DNA from: Paraburkholderia sabiae
Lineage (GTDB): Bacteria > Pseudomonadota > Gammaproteobacteria > Burkholderiales > Burkholderiaceae
Direction: 5' to 3'
NCBI RefSeq assembly: GCF_030412785.1
Contig: NZ_CP125295.1
Coordinates: 5,146,001 to 5,210,000, forward strand
DNA: 64,000 bases
Below the pieces are notes generated by a model. It ran no database searches. It worked only from the letters and a program-made list of their open reading frames with translations, and was not told the DNA's origin. Positions 8,836 through 19,403 of the stretch are shown here, piece by piece; the stretch's first letter is position 1, and every line of letters starts with the position of its first letter. The position numbers and the translations under genes were made by a program.

Positions 8836-11800
8836 CGCGTGTCTCCATCCATCAATGCATCGAGCGCGAAGACGAGCGCAGGGTCGGGTTGTCGCGCGTG
8901 CACGCCGGCGGCGTGGCTGTCGTCGCGCCAGTCGGGACGCACGCCACGCACGAACAGATACAGATAGCCGCCGATGTGCGTCTCATACGCATAGCCCGGA
9001 AGCCTCAGGCGCAGATAACGATGCAGAGCGACGATATAGAGCAGCGCCTGCAGGTGATAGGCGTGGCTCGCCATCGCATCGTCGAGCGGCGCAGCGGAAT
9101 AGTCGTCGCGCGTATCGCCGAGATGATTCGACTTCCAGTCGACCACCCAGAAACGTCCCTGATGCTCGACGATCATGTCGATGAAGCCTTTAACGAAGCC
9201 GCGCAGCGCGTTCGACTCCAGCGCGACATCGGGATAGCCATACTCGGCGAGCAGCGCGCGCAACGCAGGAAAGTCCAGCGATGCCGCCGAAAACAGAAAC
9301 TCCAGTTCGTTGAGCCGTCGCTTCGGATCGAGCGCCGCGAGCGTCATGCCGGGCACGAGTTCCGTGCTCACGACATCGCCGAGCAGACGCTGCATCATCG
9401 CGGGCAGACGTTGCGCGAGTTCGGGCTCGGCGGGCGCCGGCCTTTCGCGCAGCGCCTGATGGATCGCTTCGGGCCATTTGCTGCGATCGGAAAAGTCGGC
9501 GAGCTCGAACATGCGGTGCAGACACTCGCCCGCCGCCGGGCCTCGCGGAAACGCGAGGATATCGTCGGCCGCGAGTTCGACGGGCGCGGCGATCATGTCG
9601 AACACAGGCGCGTTCGGTCCCGACGATACATCGGCCAGTTCGTCGTGATCGGGACGCGCTTCTTCATTGACCGCCTGTGCCGCCGCTGCTTCGTCGGCCC
9701 GCGAGCCCGCCGCGATCAGCGAACTGAAGCTGGCCATGCGCCACGCGTCGCGCAGCGAACGCCGGTTTGCGCGCGCGCGCAAACGGGCACCGCTGTCGGC
9801 CACGCCTTCGAGCGGTTCGCGGCGCGCGACGGCGGGCAAATCGGCGATAGCCATTGGACCGCCTTCGAGCGCGCGCCAGTGCTGATAGATCGCGGCTTCA
9901 TCGAGCGGCTTGGCAAGCCACTCGTCGAAGTCGCGCTCACTGCCCGCGACCAGCCAGTTGAGCACGCTGCGCGCCGACTCCTTCGTCGATCGCGCCGACA
10001 GATACGTGCCCGCCACCACATAACAGCGATACACCGCGCGCGTCAGCGCGACATAGATCAGCCGCGCGCGCTCGGCGGCCTGTTCGCGTGTGGCCTGCCG
10101 GCCGGCAAGATCCGCCTGCTCTTCGTCGCAGCCGTAGTGCAGCACGGCCGCACCGTCGTCGTCGTGATATTCGCGCGCATCGGGCAGCCCCGACGACGGC
10201 GGCTCGCGCATATTGCCGTCGTTGAGAAACGGACAGAACACGACGGCATACTCGAGTCCCTTCGACTTGTGAACCGTGACGATCTGAACGAGATTGCGGT
10301 CCGATTCGAGACGCAGTTGCGCCTCTTCGCCGCCTCCCGCGCCTTCGCGTTGCGCCGCGAGCCAGCGCAGCGTCGGCGCGATGCCCGGCTGCGTCGCGGC
10401 GCGCGCCTGCACGAGTTCGGCGAGATGATTGACATTGGTGAGCCGCCGCTCGCCCTCGGCGCCCGAGACGATCCGCTGCGCGACACGCAACTCGCGCATC
10501 AGCGTGCGCCACATCACTGCAAAACCGCGCTCGTGCCACAGCATCCGGTAACGCGAAAAACGCTCGACCCAACTCATCGCATCGACGGATGGCGCGGCAT
10601 TGCCCGTCGTGACGATCGCTTCGTCGATGTGTTCGAGCTGCCACAGCGACGCCGCGTCGAGACCGAACCAGTCGGTTGCGAGCGCGGCGCGCAGACGGCG
10701 CAGGTCGCCGGGTGTATCGACGGCGGCCAGCACGCGCTCGATCTGCTCGGCATCGAGCGATTCGAACACCGACGCCTGCGCAAGCTCGACGCTGCCCACG
10801 CCCCACGCGGACAGCACACGCTTGATCAGACTGCCCTGCTTGTGCGTCTGCACGAGCACAGCAATGTTGCCGGGCGCGAGCGGCTTGTCGCCGATCATGA
10901 CGCTGCCCTCGCGTGCACCACGCAACAGACGCACGATCTCCGCCGCGCACGCTTCGCTGGCTGCGCGCTGTGCATCCCGTTTGGTCAGCGCCGCGTCGCC
11001 TTTCGGCAGCATCCACGCGCGGAAATCGCCGCCGCCCTCGCTGTCTTTATCGACGAGCGGCGGACGTTGCCGCTCGCCCGCCCGCACCGGCTGATAGTCG
11101 AGTCCTTCAAGCACGAATGCACGAGGATTCGCTTCGAAAAAACGGTTGCAGGCTTCGACGACAGGCGCCGTCGAACGCTGATTGACGGCGAGCGTATAGC
11201 GCGCCGACGCCTGCGCGCGCGCCGCCAGATACGTATGCAGATCGGCCGCGCGAAAACTGTAGATGGCCTGCTTCGGATCGCCGACAAGAAAGAGCGGCCC
11301 TTGCGGCGCGAAGATGCGGTTGAAGATCGCGAACTGTAGCGGGTCGGTATCCTGGAACTCGTCGATCAGTGCAGCGGGATAGCGCTTGCGCAATGCATCC
11401 GCGAGCCAAACGTGAGTGGCGAGCGCGCGATGCAGGTTCGACAGCAGATCGTCGAACGACACGACGCGGCGCGTGCGCTTTCTCGCTGCCAGTTCGTACG
11501 GTGCATGGTCGAGCCACCTCTGCACGAGGCCGAGCCAACGCGCACGCTGCGCAACTTCGGCGGCAAGCGAGGCCGCTGCAATCTCGTCGGCGACGATGAA
11601 AAACGCGTGCGCGGGCGGTTCGAAATTCTTCTTCGTGCCCTTCGTCAATGCCGCTGCCGTGAGCTTCAACGCAGCTTTCGGCGGTGGCGCATGACAGTCT
11701 TCCTGCGCGAAATAATCGCTCCACGCATCGATCGCGGCACTGATGAATTCCGGCTTGTGCGAGGTCTTGCTCAGCCGTTCCTGCGCCGCTTCGAGCAGAC

Positions 11801-12557
11801 GCACGATGTTGTCGCGCTCGGCACGCCACATTTCGCATGCCGCATCGAAGCGCGCCTGAATCTCGCCCGGCGAGGCGCCTTCGAGTTCACCGACGTCACC
11901 CCAGCGCAACTGCGCGAGCGGCTTCTTCAAGCGTCGCGCAAGCTGTTCATCGAGCGATGCCGGACTGGCCCGTTTCTCGACCAGCCACGCCGCGAACGAC
12001 GAATGCTGTGCGGCGACGGCTTCGACCTGCTCGCGCCAGAAATCGGCGGCGAGTTCGAAGCGCAACGCGGCATCGTCCGCTTCCATCTCGAACGCGAACG
12101 GCATCGCGGCCGCAAATGGCGCTTCCTGTAGCGCGCGCTGACAGAACGCGTGGATCGTGTGGATCGCTGCCTGATCGAAGGTGCGCAACGCGCGGCGCAC
12201 GATCTTCGCAGCCGCTTCGAGATCGACGCCGCGTTCCTCCGAAAGCGTCGTTTCGAATAGCCGGATGATGAACGGATCACCGCCGTCGTCGCCCGTTTCG
12301 ATCGCGCGCTGCACTTCGGCGAGACGTCCGCGAATACGCTCGTGCAGTTCGGCCGTCGCGGCTTTCGTAAAGGTCACCACAAGAATCTGATCGGCGCTCA
12401 GATTCTTCTCCAGCAAGAGCCGCACATAGAGCGCGCAAATGTTCCAGGTCTTACCCGTCCCCGCCGATGCCTCGATCTGGTTGACGCCATCGAGCTCGCA
12501 CGCGAACACGTCGAGTTCCTGCACGGCGAGCGCATGCATCCACGTTGCGCCGCTCAT
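8832..12557 (-). CDS. recB: Exodeoxyribonuclease V beta subunit RecB
   Basis: A 1241-residue helicase-nuclease, the 3'-5' motor and sole nuclease of RecBCD. The helicase part has Walker A in EASAGTGKTW (residues 29-38), VVTFTKAATAELHERI (motif Ia), DEFQDTDPLQF (motif II), LVGDPKQAIYSFRAAD (motif III) and IVTVHKSKGLEYAVV (motif V). The C-terminal nuclease keeps the IDMIVEHQGRFWVVDWKSN active site with its aspartates and lysine. The start at 12557 is chosen because the preceding in-frame residues do not match the family and because it overlaps the recC stop by ATGA. No ptrA lies between recC and recB, unlike E. coli. Confidence 0.95.
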   Translation of the reverse strand: MSGATWMHALAVQELDVFACELDGVNQIEASAGTGKTWNICALYVRLLLEKNLSADQILVVTFTKAATAELHERIRGRLAEVQRAIETGDDGGDPFIIRLFETTLSEERGVDLEAAAKIVRRALRTFDQAAIHTIHAFCQRALQEAPFAAAMPFAFEMEADDAALRFELAADFWREQVEAVAAQHSSFAAWLVEKRASPASLDEQLARRLKKPLAQLRWGDVGELEGASPGEIQARFDAACEMWRAERDNIVRLLEAAQERLSKTSHKPEFISAAIDAWSDYFAQEDCHAPPPKAALKLTAAALTKGTKKNFEPPAHAFFIVADEIAAASLAAEVAQRARWLGLVQRWLDHAPYELAARKRTRRVVSFDDLLSNLHRALATHVWLADALRKRYPAALIDEFQDTDPLQFAIFNRIFAPQGPLFLVGDPKQAIYSFRAADLHTYLAARAQASARYTLAVNQRSTAPVVEACNRFFEANPRAFVLEGLDYQPVRAGERQRPPLVDKDSEGGGDFRAWMLPKGDAALTKRDAQRAASEACAAEIVRLLRGAREGSVMIGDKPLAPGNIAVLVQTHKQGSLIKRVLSAWGVGSVELAQASVFESLDAEQIERVLAAVDTPGDLRRLRAALATDWFGLDAASLWQLEHIDEAIVTTGNAAPSVDAMSWVERFSRYRMLWHERGFAVMWRTLMRELRVAQRIVSGAEGERRLTNVNHLAELVQARAATQPGIAPTLRWLAAQREGAGGGEEAQLRLESDRNLVQIVTVHKSKGLEYAVVFCPFLNDGNMREPPSSGLPDAREYHDDDGAAVLHYGCDEEQADLAGRQATREQAAERARLIYVALTRAVYRCYVVAGTYLSARSTKESARSVLNWLVAGSERDFDEWLAKPLDEAAIYQHWRALEGGPMAIADLPAVARREPLEGVADSGARLRARANRRSLRDAWRMASFSSLIAAGSRADEAAAAQAVNEEARPDHDELADVSSGPNAPVFDMIAAPVELAADDILAFPRGPAAGECLHRMFELADFSDRSKWPEAIHQALRERPAPAEPELAQRLPAMMQRLLGDVVSTELVPGMTLAALDPKRRLNELEFLFSAASLDFPALRALLAEYGYPDVALESNALRGFVKGFIDMIVEHQGRFWVVDWKSNHLGDTRDDYSAAPLDDAMASHAYHLQALLYIVALHRYLRLRLPGYAYETHIGGYLYLFVRGVRPDWRDDSHAAGVHARQPDPALVFALDALMDGDTR

Positions 12558-15500
12558 GATGCGCTCCTCAGATGCGCGACGAGCGGCTTGAAGACGAGCG
12601 TCGCCAATGTGCCGAACGGTTCGTCGAGCGTCATCGGCGCGCCACGATACGCGATGCGCAGCGCCGAGTCGTCGGACTCGCCGCGCACGCGGTCGCTGAT
12701 CCACGCGCCTTGTGCTGCGGAATCGCTGTCGCTGATCTTCGTCCACGCGCTCTTCGGGAAAAAGCGCAACGGCAACGCGCGCCCGGCGCGGAACAGCGCG
12801 GCAAGCGGTGCGAGTTGATCCAACGGACGCTCGACGGGCGTGAGTTCGAACGATTCGCTGCTCGCGTGCCATACGGTGCGGCGCGGACCGTCCGGCAGTG
12901 CCGCGCAGTAGACGAGGTGCGACAGCCACGCGGACAGATAGTCGCGCGCGGTCGGTTTGGCGTAACGGAACACGACCTGCCCCGTCGGCGTCAGCAGATT
13001 GAGCGTGCCCTGCAATTGCATCGGACCTTCCGATCGTTCGCGCAACGTTTTGTCATAGCGGCCGAAGAACTCGATGTCGTACGTATCTGGCCAGCGCGCG
13101 TCGATGTCGAGCGTGAACGGCAAGCGCGTGACGCCCGACGCCACTTCACGCCGCACGCGATCCGCGAGCCCGCGCAACGCCGACAGCTCGCGCGTGCGCC
13201 ATACCGCGCCCGTCGCACCGCCCGGCAACTCAGGGCTCGCTTCGGCGACACGGCGCACGCGCTCAAATGCTTCGCTGTCGAAGTCCGTGTCGAGCAGCGC
13301 GGGCAACAGGCGTTCGGCCAGTGCATCGCGGCCCGCGTAATCGAGTTCGAACGGCTCCATGTCGAGCAGTTCGCCTTGCGCGTCGGACAGCACGATACCG
13401 AGACGGTCGCGCAGCAACGCGCGCGCGGGATGCCGCCAGAAGCGCTGGAAGTCGTCGAAGGCAACGGGTTCGTTCGGCTCCGCGGGCAATGGCGCGTCGA
13501 AGAACGGGGCAACCGGCGCGTCCCCCGGCTCGGCGAGCAGCGCGGCCAATTCCGCGCGGTCAGCGTCGTAGCTGAACAGTCCGCTCTTCGCGTTGAAGTA
13601 GTCGGACGCGAAAGGCTGCAGAGGATGCTCGACGATGAAGGCATGCCGCGCCACGTCGAGGTCGGCGGGCGACGCGTCTTCTGCCGACGACACGCGCGCC
13701 AGATGATCGAGCAGTTCGTCGACGAGCGCGGCAGGCGGCAGCGGCGCGTTGTCGCGAATGCTGCGCCCCGTGTATGCGATCAGCAGACGGTCCTGCGCGG
13801 CCAGCAGCAGATCGAGAAACAGATTGCGCTCGTCGTCGCGGCGCTGGCGATCGCCTGCCTTGCCGAAGCCTGCCATCAGATCGAACTCGTCGGCACGCGC
13901 GAGGCTCGGCAGCACGCCGTCGTCCATGCCGAGCATGCAGACCACCCTGAACGGCAAGCCGCGCAGGCTGGTCAGCGACGAAAACGTGACGCTGCCCCAC
14001 GGCACGCCGCCGCGCGCGGGATCGTCGAGTGCTTCGGAGAGCGCCGTGCGCACCACGGCCGCGGGCAGCGGCTCGTCGCCCACGCCCGCGCGCATCGCTT
14101 CGCTCATTGCGTCGACGGCATCGCGCACGGTCGACAGACTGTCCGCGAAATCGACGCCGCCGTCGAAACAGCGGCCCAGCACTTCGAGCAACAGCTGCGT
14201 CCACTCGGCGGGCGTCATGTCGTCCGCGCAACGACGCGCGAACGCATCGACGTCGTCGACGAAGCTCGCAAGCCGGCCGAGCAGTTCGGCATCCGATCCG
14301 TCCGCGCCCTCGATGGGCAGCCATGCATCGACGGGCGCGCCGCCTTCGGGCATCGCGTAGCCGAGAAAGAGACGGGTGAGCGCGTCGGCGAACGTGTGGC
14401 GCGCAACGGGAACCGCGCTGTCGTCAGTCGGCACGGGCGCGAGACCGCGCCGCGCGCCCGCTGCCGCGAGCCATTCCTGCACGTCTTCGAGCGCGGCCGC
14501 GTCGATGCCGTAGCGCGCGGCGATCGAATCCACGCGCAGCCACTCGATCAGTTCCGGCGCGCCGACATTGCGCTCCGGCAACGCGAGCCAGTCGAGCAGC
14601 ACGCGCGCCACCGGGTTCGCCTGCGAAGGCGGCAAGCCGGTGATCCGATACGGAATGCGGCGCGTGTCGCCGATGGGCGACGTGCCGAACACGGCGTCGA
14701 TCAGCGGACCGGCCGCGCCGAGATCGGGCAGCGTGACGAGCACGTCGGAAGGCTGCAGGTCGTCGAATTCGTCGAACCAGCCGAGCAGGCGATCGTGCAG
14801 CACTTCGAGCTGGCGCGCGAGGCTATGGCACACGTGCACTTCGATGCCGCGCTCGTCGGGCTGTGTGTCGAGATCACGCTCGTCGCGCAGATCGAGCATG
14901 GCGTTCTGCACGGCGGCAAGCCAGGTCGGAGCAGCATTCTCAGCGAAGTACGACGCCTCACCCGATGCCGCGCTTTCCGTCAGCTCGTGCAGCATGTGCA
15001 ACTGCGCCTGCGTCTGCCGGCCCCATTCGGCGAGCAGCGGATGACCGACTTCCTGATAGTCGCGCTGACCTTTCGCATCGAGCGCTTCGACGTGCCCTTC
15101 GCTGACGATATCGAACCAGAATTCGCGGCACGGATTCATCGCGTACACGCGCACGTCGATCCAGCGCGACAGTTCGCGCAGCAGCGCGATATGCAGCGGC
15201 GGCATGGTCGGCAGCGCGAACACGCTGACCGCCTCGGGCCATTCGGCGCGCGCGATCGTGTCGAGATCGAACGAACGCACTTCGTCGAGAAAGCGATACG
15301 CAGGCGGCGTGGCCGAGTGCGCCGACTGCGCACCGCCCGCGACTTCGCCAAGCAGCGTGCGCCACAGCGCGCTTTGCCAGCGCTCGTCTTCACGTTCCGA
15401 AGCGCTCGCGCCCGTCAGACGCGGGCCGGTGTCGTCGGCGCCGCTCGCGAAGATCGAACCGCCCCTCTGCCATTGCAGCAGCCATTCGGGCCGATAGGTC

Positions 15501-15919
15501 AGATAGTGGTCGAGCACCGTCGCGACACGGCGCGCCAGTTCGTAGCGCATGGGCGCGTCGGCGGCATCGAGGTAGCTGCGCAGACGCGGCGACGCGTTCC
15601 ACGGCTGCGCCTCGTCGGCGTCGCCGAGCAGGCGGTAGCAGCGCCACACGAGCCGGTCCGGCGCGAACGGCGAGCGCTGCGGCACGTCTTCCATGACCTC
15701 GCCGATCTGCGTCCACAGCCATTGCGCGAGATAGCCGAAGTGGATATTCGCGCACACGCCCTGACGCGCCGCGATATCGAGTTCGAGACGCCGCCGCACG
15801 GCCGCGCTCGGCACGATCACAGGTTGCGCCGTCCACGGACTGGAAGGCGTTTCGCCGAGTCCGTCGAGCAGCGCGCCGACGAGCACGTCGTATCGGTTCG
15901 AATAGAAAAGCTGGAGCAT
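12554..15919 (-). CDS. recC: Exodeoxyribonuclease V gamma subunit RecC
   Basis: A 1121-residue protein that splits DNA strands and recognises Chi in RecBCD. It opens with MLQLFYSNRYDVL, the typical RecC start, and contains degenerate helicase-like segments such as RRIPYRITGLPPSQ, ARVLLDWLALPE and VVCMLGMDDGVLP followed by DDERNLFLDLLLAAQDRLLIAYTGR. ATPase residues are lost, as expected for RecC. Start 15919 follows a weak ribosome site and matches the family N-terminus. The next gene, recB, overlaps by 4 bp. It is first in the operon, with its promoter in the 198-bp gap facing the FUSC gene. Confidence 0.93.
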   Translation of the reverse strand: MLQLFYSNRYDVLVGALLDGLGETPSSPWTAQPVIVPSAAVRRRLELDIAARQGVCANIHFGYLAQWLWTQIGEVMEDVPQRSPFAPDRLVWRCYRLLGDADEAQPWNASPRLRSYLDAADAPMRYELARRVATVLDHYLTYRPEWLLQWQRGGSIFASGADDTGPRLTGASASEREDERWQSALWRTLLGEVAGGAQSAHSATPPAYRFLDEVRSFDLDTIARAEWPEAVSVFALPTMPPLHIALLRELSRWIDVRVYAMNPCREFWFDIVSEGHVEALDAKGQRDYQEVGHPLLAEWGRQTQAQLHMLHELTESAASGEASYFAENAAPTWLAAVQNAMLDLRDERDLDTQPDERGIEVHVCHSLARQLEVLHDRLLGWFDEFDDLQPSDVLVTLPDLGAAGPLIDAVFGTSPIGDTRRIPYRITGLPPSQANPVARVLLDWLALPERNVGAPELIEWLRVDSIAARYGIDAAALEDVQEWLAAAGARRGLAPVPTDDSAVPVARHTFADALTRLFLGYAMPEGGAPVDAWLPIEGADGSDAELLGRLASFVDDVDAFARRCADDMTPAEWTQLLLEVLGRCFDGGVDFADSLSTVRDAVDAMSEAMRAGVGDEPLPAAVVRTALSEALDDPARGGVPWGSVTFSSLTSLRGLPFRVVCMLGMDDGVLPSLARADEFDLMAGFGKAGDRQRRDDERNLFLDLLLAAQDRLLIAYTGRSIRDNAPLPPAALVDELLDHLARVSSAEDASPADLDVARHAFIVEHPLQPFASDYFNAKSGLFSYDADRAELAALLAEPGDAPVAPFFDAPLPAEPNEPVAFDDFQRFWRHPARALLRDRLGIVLSDAQGELLDMEPFELDYAGRDALAERLLPALLDTDFDSEAFERVRRVAEASPELPGGATGAVWRTRELSALRGLADRVRREVASGVTRLPFTLDIDARWPDTYDIEFFGRYDKTLRERSEGPMQLQGTLNLLTPTGQVVFRYAKPTARDYLSAWLSHLVYCAALPDGPRRTVWHASSESFELTPVERPLDQLAPLAALFRAGRALPLRFFPKSAWTKISDSDSAAQGAWISDRVRGESDDSALRIAYRGAPMTLDEPFGTLATLVFKPLVAHLRSAS

Positions 15920-16117
15920 AAAGCGGCAGGAACGGCGTCGCACGAGCCGTGCAGGAAAAACGATGCGACAGCATAGCAAACGCATGCGCCGCCACGACAC
16001 CTGGCCGTTCGGCCAATGGTCCGCGCGTGGGCAAATCAGTTAGACTCGACGGCAGTTCGAGCCTTAAAGCGGCCCGACTGCGTCATCAACATATGGACAA
16101 GAGACATCAGGCGGTCG

Positions 16118-18544
16118 ATGCGCTATTCAGTCGAAATCAAAAAGTTTCTGTATAGCCAGTACTTCTACGGCGGCTTGCGCATTGCAGTGGGCGTGTCGCT
16201 GCCCGCCATTCTTTGCCTGATCGTCTTTCATAACCGGGAACTCGGCTTCACCATCGCGACGGGCGCGCTCGGCGCGTGCGTCGTCGACATGCCCGGTCCG
16301 CTCAAGTACAAGCACAACGAGATGCTCGCGTGCAGCGTGATCGGCTTTCTCGCCGCGCTCGCCACGGGTCTCGCGACGGTCAACCCCGTCGCGCTGTGGT
16401 GCGCCGTGGTGCCGCTCACGTTCGTGCTGTCGCTGATCGTCGTCTACGGCAACCGCTGGCCGCAGATCAGCTTCGCGACGCTCTTCATGATGGTGATGAC
16501 GCTCGAAGAGCATTTCACGCCGCTGCAGGCGCTCATCAACGCGTCGTGGATGCTTGTCGGCGGGCTGTGGTTCACGTACTGGTCGACCTTCGTGAGTCAC
16601 TGGATGATGTACCGCATCGAGCAGCAGGCGCTCGCCGAAAGCGTGTTCGCGCTGGCCGACTACCTGCTCGCGCGCGCCGACTTCTTCGATCTCGACAACG
16701 ATCTCGACGAGTGCTATCGCAACCTCGTCGCCAAACAGATCGCGGCCGTGGCCATGCAGGACGCCGCGCGCGACATCGTGCTGCGCAACTTGCCCAAGCT
16801 GAAGAGCGGACGGCTCGAGCCGCGCCGGGCGACGCTCTTCAATCTGTTCATTCATATCGTCGACCTGCACGAACAGTTCGTCGGCGCGCATACCGACTAC
16901 TCGCTCGTGCGCAATACGTTCGGCGGTTCCGATCTGCTGATCTTTTATCGCGATCTGATCCGCAAGGCCGCGGCCGATCTCGAAGACATCGGCCTCGCCG
17001 TGCTGCAGAACGAGCCGCCGCGCGCGCGGATCAACGTGAAGGCGGAACTGCGCGCGATCGAATATGAAATCGAGCTGATGCGCAAGCAGGAGCTGCCGAA
17101 GAAGAACCCCGAAGCGTATTCGACCATTTCCGCTTCGTTCAGGCGCGTGTGGAGCGCGACGCGTCTGATCGACCGGATGCGCAAGAATCTCGCGAACGAG
17201 GAAGGCTCGAAGGAAACCGATCTGCGTATCGACCAGGCGCTCACGCGTTTCGTGTCCAGCCGACGCGTGCCGTTCGGCTCGATCTTCTCGAATCTGACGA
17301 TGGCGTCGCCGAGCTTCCGGCATGCGCTGCGCGTGACGATCGCCGTCGCAGTCGGCTTCTGGCTCGGACGCCTGCTGCCGCTCACGAACGCCTACTGGAT
17401 CGTGATGACGACCGTCATCATTCTGAAACCCGGCTACTCGCTGACCAAACAGCGCAACGGGCAGCGTATCGTCGGCACGCTGATCGGCTGCGCGGCGAGC
17501 ATCGCACTGATCATGAGCGTGAAGTCGCCGCATTTGCTCATCGTCGTGATGTTCGCGTCGATGGTGATGAGCTACAGCCTGCTGCTCTTCAACTACACGG
17601 CAAGCGTCGTGTTCACGTCGTCGTATGTGCTGCTGATGTTCCATCTGCTCGCGCCGGGCAGCTTGCATATCATCGGCGAGCGCGCGATCGATACCGTCGT
17701 CGGCTGCGCGATCGCGATCGCCGCGAGCCACCTGTTCCCGTACTGGGAATACCGGCTGATGGGCAAGCTCGTCGACGACATGATCGCGGCGATGCGCAGC
17801 TATCTGGAGGCGAGCTGGTGGTGGGGCGGCAAGCCGGCCACCAGCGCCGCCAGTTCCGTCACAGCGCCCGCGGCACTGACGGAAGCGGCCGCGCTCGCGC
17901 CTGCCGTAGCCGTCGCGGAAGTCATGGCAAGTGGTGCGAACGGCGTGACGGAAGCGGCAGTAGCAGCGTCGGCAGCGGGCGTTTCGATCAGCGCGACGGC
18001 AGCCGCCAAACCGCCTGCGCCCACACCCGCCGCCGCTGCCGCCGCGAGTGCACTCGATCGCGACTATCGCTACCGGCTTGCCCGCAAGAACGTGCACGTC
18101 GCGTTCGCCAATCTCGGTCAGGCGTTTCAACGGATGATGCTCGAGCCCAAGTCCGCGCAGAAGTTCGTGCCGGAACTCAACGATCTGCTCGTGCGTTCGC
18201 ATGTGCTCGCCTCGCAAATCACGGCGGCTGCGCCTTTGCTGCGCACGTCGTCCCAGCAGCTGGGCGGACCGTCGCATCAGCCGCTGCAACGCGCGCTCAC
18301 GCTGATCCGCGACAACCTCACCCAGGCCGAGGAAGGCAATCCGCCGCCCACCGATCAGGTGGAAATTTCAAAGCAGCTGACGCGCGAACTCGACACGATG
18401 GTCGTCGAAGCGGAACGCTCGCCCGACTATGCGCCGGACGCCGTGCATGAACTGAAACTGCTCGCGCATCAGTGCAAGCAGATGCTGGCGGCGTCGTTTC
18501 AGATCCGCAAGGATGCAGGCATCATCCGCCTGCCGGAGAACTGA
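16118..18544 (+). CDS. FUSC-family (YccS-like) inner-membrane transporter
   Basis: An 808-residue membrane protein of the fusaric-acid-resistance/aromatic-acid exporter family. Two six-segment membrane blocks are visible: about residues 18-190 (starting RIAVGVSLPAILCLIVF) and about 405-560 (ALRVTIAVAVGFWLGRLLPL, then YWIVMTTVIILKPGY, the FUSC signature). A cytosolic region of about 210 residues separates them. After the second block there is an Ala/Thr/Val-rich low-complexity linker (about 570-640) before a helical C-terminal domain. Start 16118 gives MRYSVEIKKFLYSQYFYGG, typical for the family. Substrate is unknown. It is divergent from recC. Confidence 0.8.
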   Translation: MRYSVEIKKFLYSQYFYGGLRIAVGVSLPAILCLIVFHNRELGFTIATGALGACVVDMPGPLKYKHNEMLACSVIGFLAALATGLATVNPVALWCAVVPLTFVLSLIVVYGNRWPQISFATLFMMVMTLEEHFTPLQALINASWMLVGGLWFTYWSTFVSHWMMYRIEQQALAESVFALADYLLARADFFDLDNDLDECYRNLVAKQIAAVAMQDAARDIVLRNLPKLKSGRLEPRRATLFNLFIHIVDLHEQFVGAHTDYSLVRNTFGGSDLLIFYRDLIRKAAADLEDIGLAVLQNEPPRARINVKAELRAIEYEIELMRKQELPKKNPEAYSTISASFRRVWSATRLIDRMRKNLANEEGSKETDLRIDQALTRFVSSRRVPFGSIFSNLTMASPSFRHALRVTIAVAVGFWLGRLLPLTNAYWIVMTTVIILKPGYSLTKQRNGQRIVGTLIGCAASIALIMSVKSPHLLIVVMFASMVMSYSLLLFNYTASVVFTSSYVLLMFHLLAPGSLHIIGERAIDTVVGCAIAIAASHLFPYWEYRLMGKLVDDMIAAMRSYLEASWWWGGKPATSAASSVTAPAALTEAAALAPAVAVAEVMASGANGVTEAAVAASAAGVSISATAAAKPPAPTPAAAAAASALDRDYRYRLARKNVHVAFANLGQAFQRMMLEPKSAQKFVPELNDLLVRSHVLASQITAAAPLLRTSSQQLGGPSHQPLQRALTLIRDNLTQAEEGNPPPTDQVEISKQLTRELDTMVVEAERSPDYAPDAVHELKLLAHQCKQMLAASFQIRKDAGIIRLPEN

Positions 18545-18566
18545 GTTGAGAACGCGGGCGCCTCGC

Positions 18567-18773
18567 TTACTGCGACGCGCCCTTCGCAGCGTTCACGGCA
18601 GCGCCCGCTGCCGATGCCGCGGTTGCTGTCGTATCGACGGAATTGTCGCGCTCGTATTCGTGCTTTTCGGTGATCGCGTTGTAGAGAATCGTCGCGATCA
18701 CCAGCAACACCACAACGACGATAAACACAGCGACGCCAACCGTCGGGTTTTTCTTCTTGCGCGGATCGTTCAT
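18567..18773 (-). CDS. Small single-pass membrane protein (68 aa)
   Basis: A 68-residue protein with a short basic N-terminus (MNDPRKKKNPTVG), one strongly hydrophobic segment (VAVFIVVVVLLVIATILYNAI) and an Ala/Thr-rich C-terminus, so probably N-in, C-out. No family is recognised. Start 18773 is chosen because upstream in-frame residues are arginine-rich and lie outside the hydrophobic topology pattern. It converges with the FUSC gene 22 bp away. Confidence 0.6.
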   Translation of the reverse strand: MNDPRKKKNPTVGVAVFIVVVVLLVIATILYNAITEKHEYERDNSVDTTATAASAAGAAVNAAKGASQ

Positions 18774-18908
18774 GAGTCGGGCTCTGCTGGCGGATTGATT
18801 CGGCGGAGCGGGCATTCTACGCCGACGCACCTTGCGCGCGGCTTGCAGTCCGCCGCGCGCGCAGCCGCAACAAGTTCGCAGCAAGCTGCGCTCCCAGCAT
18901 GACCGGGA

Positions 18909-19391
18909 TCAGCGGCTTTCAGCGACGACGGCCGCCCGCACCGGCAACGCCGTCGAGTACTTGATCTGCTCCATCGCGAAACTGGAACTGACGTCGTACA
19001 GCGGCACGGCGCGGATCAGCTGTTTGTAGACGCGGTCGTAGTCGTCGATGTCCGACACGACGACGCGCAGCAGATAGTCCGTCTCGCCGCTCATCCGATA
19101 CACCTCCACCACCTCGGGAATGTCCTGCACGGCGCGCGTGAAAGTCTGCGCCCAGGCTTCCGTGTGCTGGTTCGTACGCACGGCGACGAACACGGTCGTG
19201 CCGACGCCCAGTTTGCGCGGATCGCACAGCGCGACCTGCGCGCGGATCACGCCCGCTTCCTTGAGCCGCTGAACCCGTTTCCAGCACGGCGTCTGTGAAA
19301 GATTCACCCGCGCGGCGAGTTCCGCGATCGGCATCGTCGCGTCCTCTTGCAGGAGTTCGAGCAGCCGCCGGTCAATGATGTCCATTCCCAT
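18909..19391 (-). CDS. Lrp/AsnC-family transcriptional regulator
   Basis: A 160-residue DNA-binding protein. The N-terminal winged helix-turn-helix reads DRRLLELLQEDATMPIAELAARVNLSQTPCWKRVQRLKEAGVI, the standard Lrp signature, and the C-terminal RAM ligand-binding fold follows (TTVFVAVRT, then YRMSGETDYLLRVVVSDIDDYDRV). Such proteins sense amino acids and form octamers. It is divergent from a thiol/cysteine dioxygenase gene, and a 17-bp dyad lies just before its start, so control of itself and of sulfur amino-acid breakdown is a reasonable inference. Start 19391 is preceded by GGGTGGGA; an ATG two codons later (19385) is the alternative. Confidence 0.88.
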   Translation of the reverse strand: MGMDIIDRRLLELLQEDATMPIAELAARVNLSQTPCWKRVQRLKEAGVIRAQVALCDPRKLGVGTTVFVAVRTNQHTEAWAQTFTRAVQDIPEVVEVYRMSGETDYLLRVVVSDIDDYDRVYKQLIRAVPLYDVSSSFAMEQIKYSTALPVRAAVVAESR

Positions 19392-19403
19392 CTTCCCACC
19401 CAG

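Noticed and set aside
8889..11339. 816-codon open frame antisense to recB
   Set aside because: A frame shadow of a high-GC gene: Arg-rich, no family motif and no ribosome site.
12572..15976. 1134-codon open frame antisense to recC
   Set aside because: The opposite strand encodes a complete RecC coupled to RecB; the antisense product is His/Arg/Gln-rich and has no recognisable domain.
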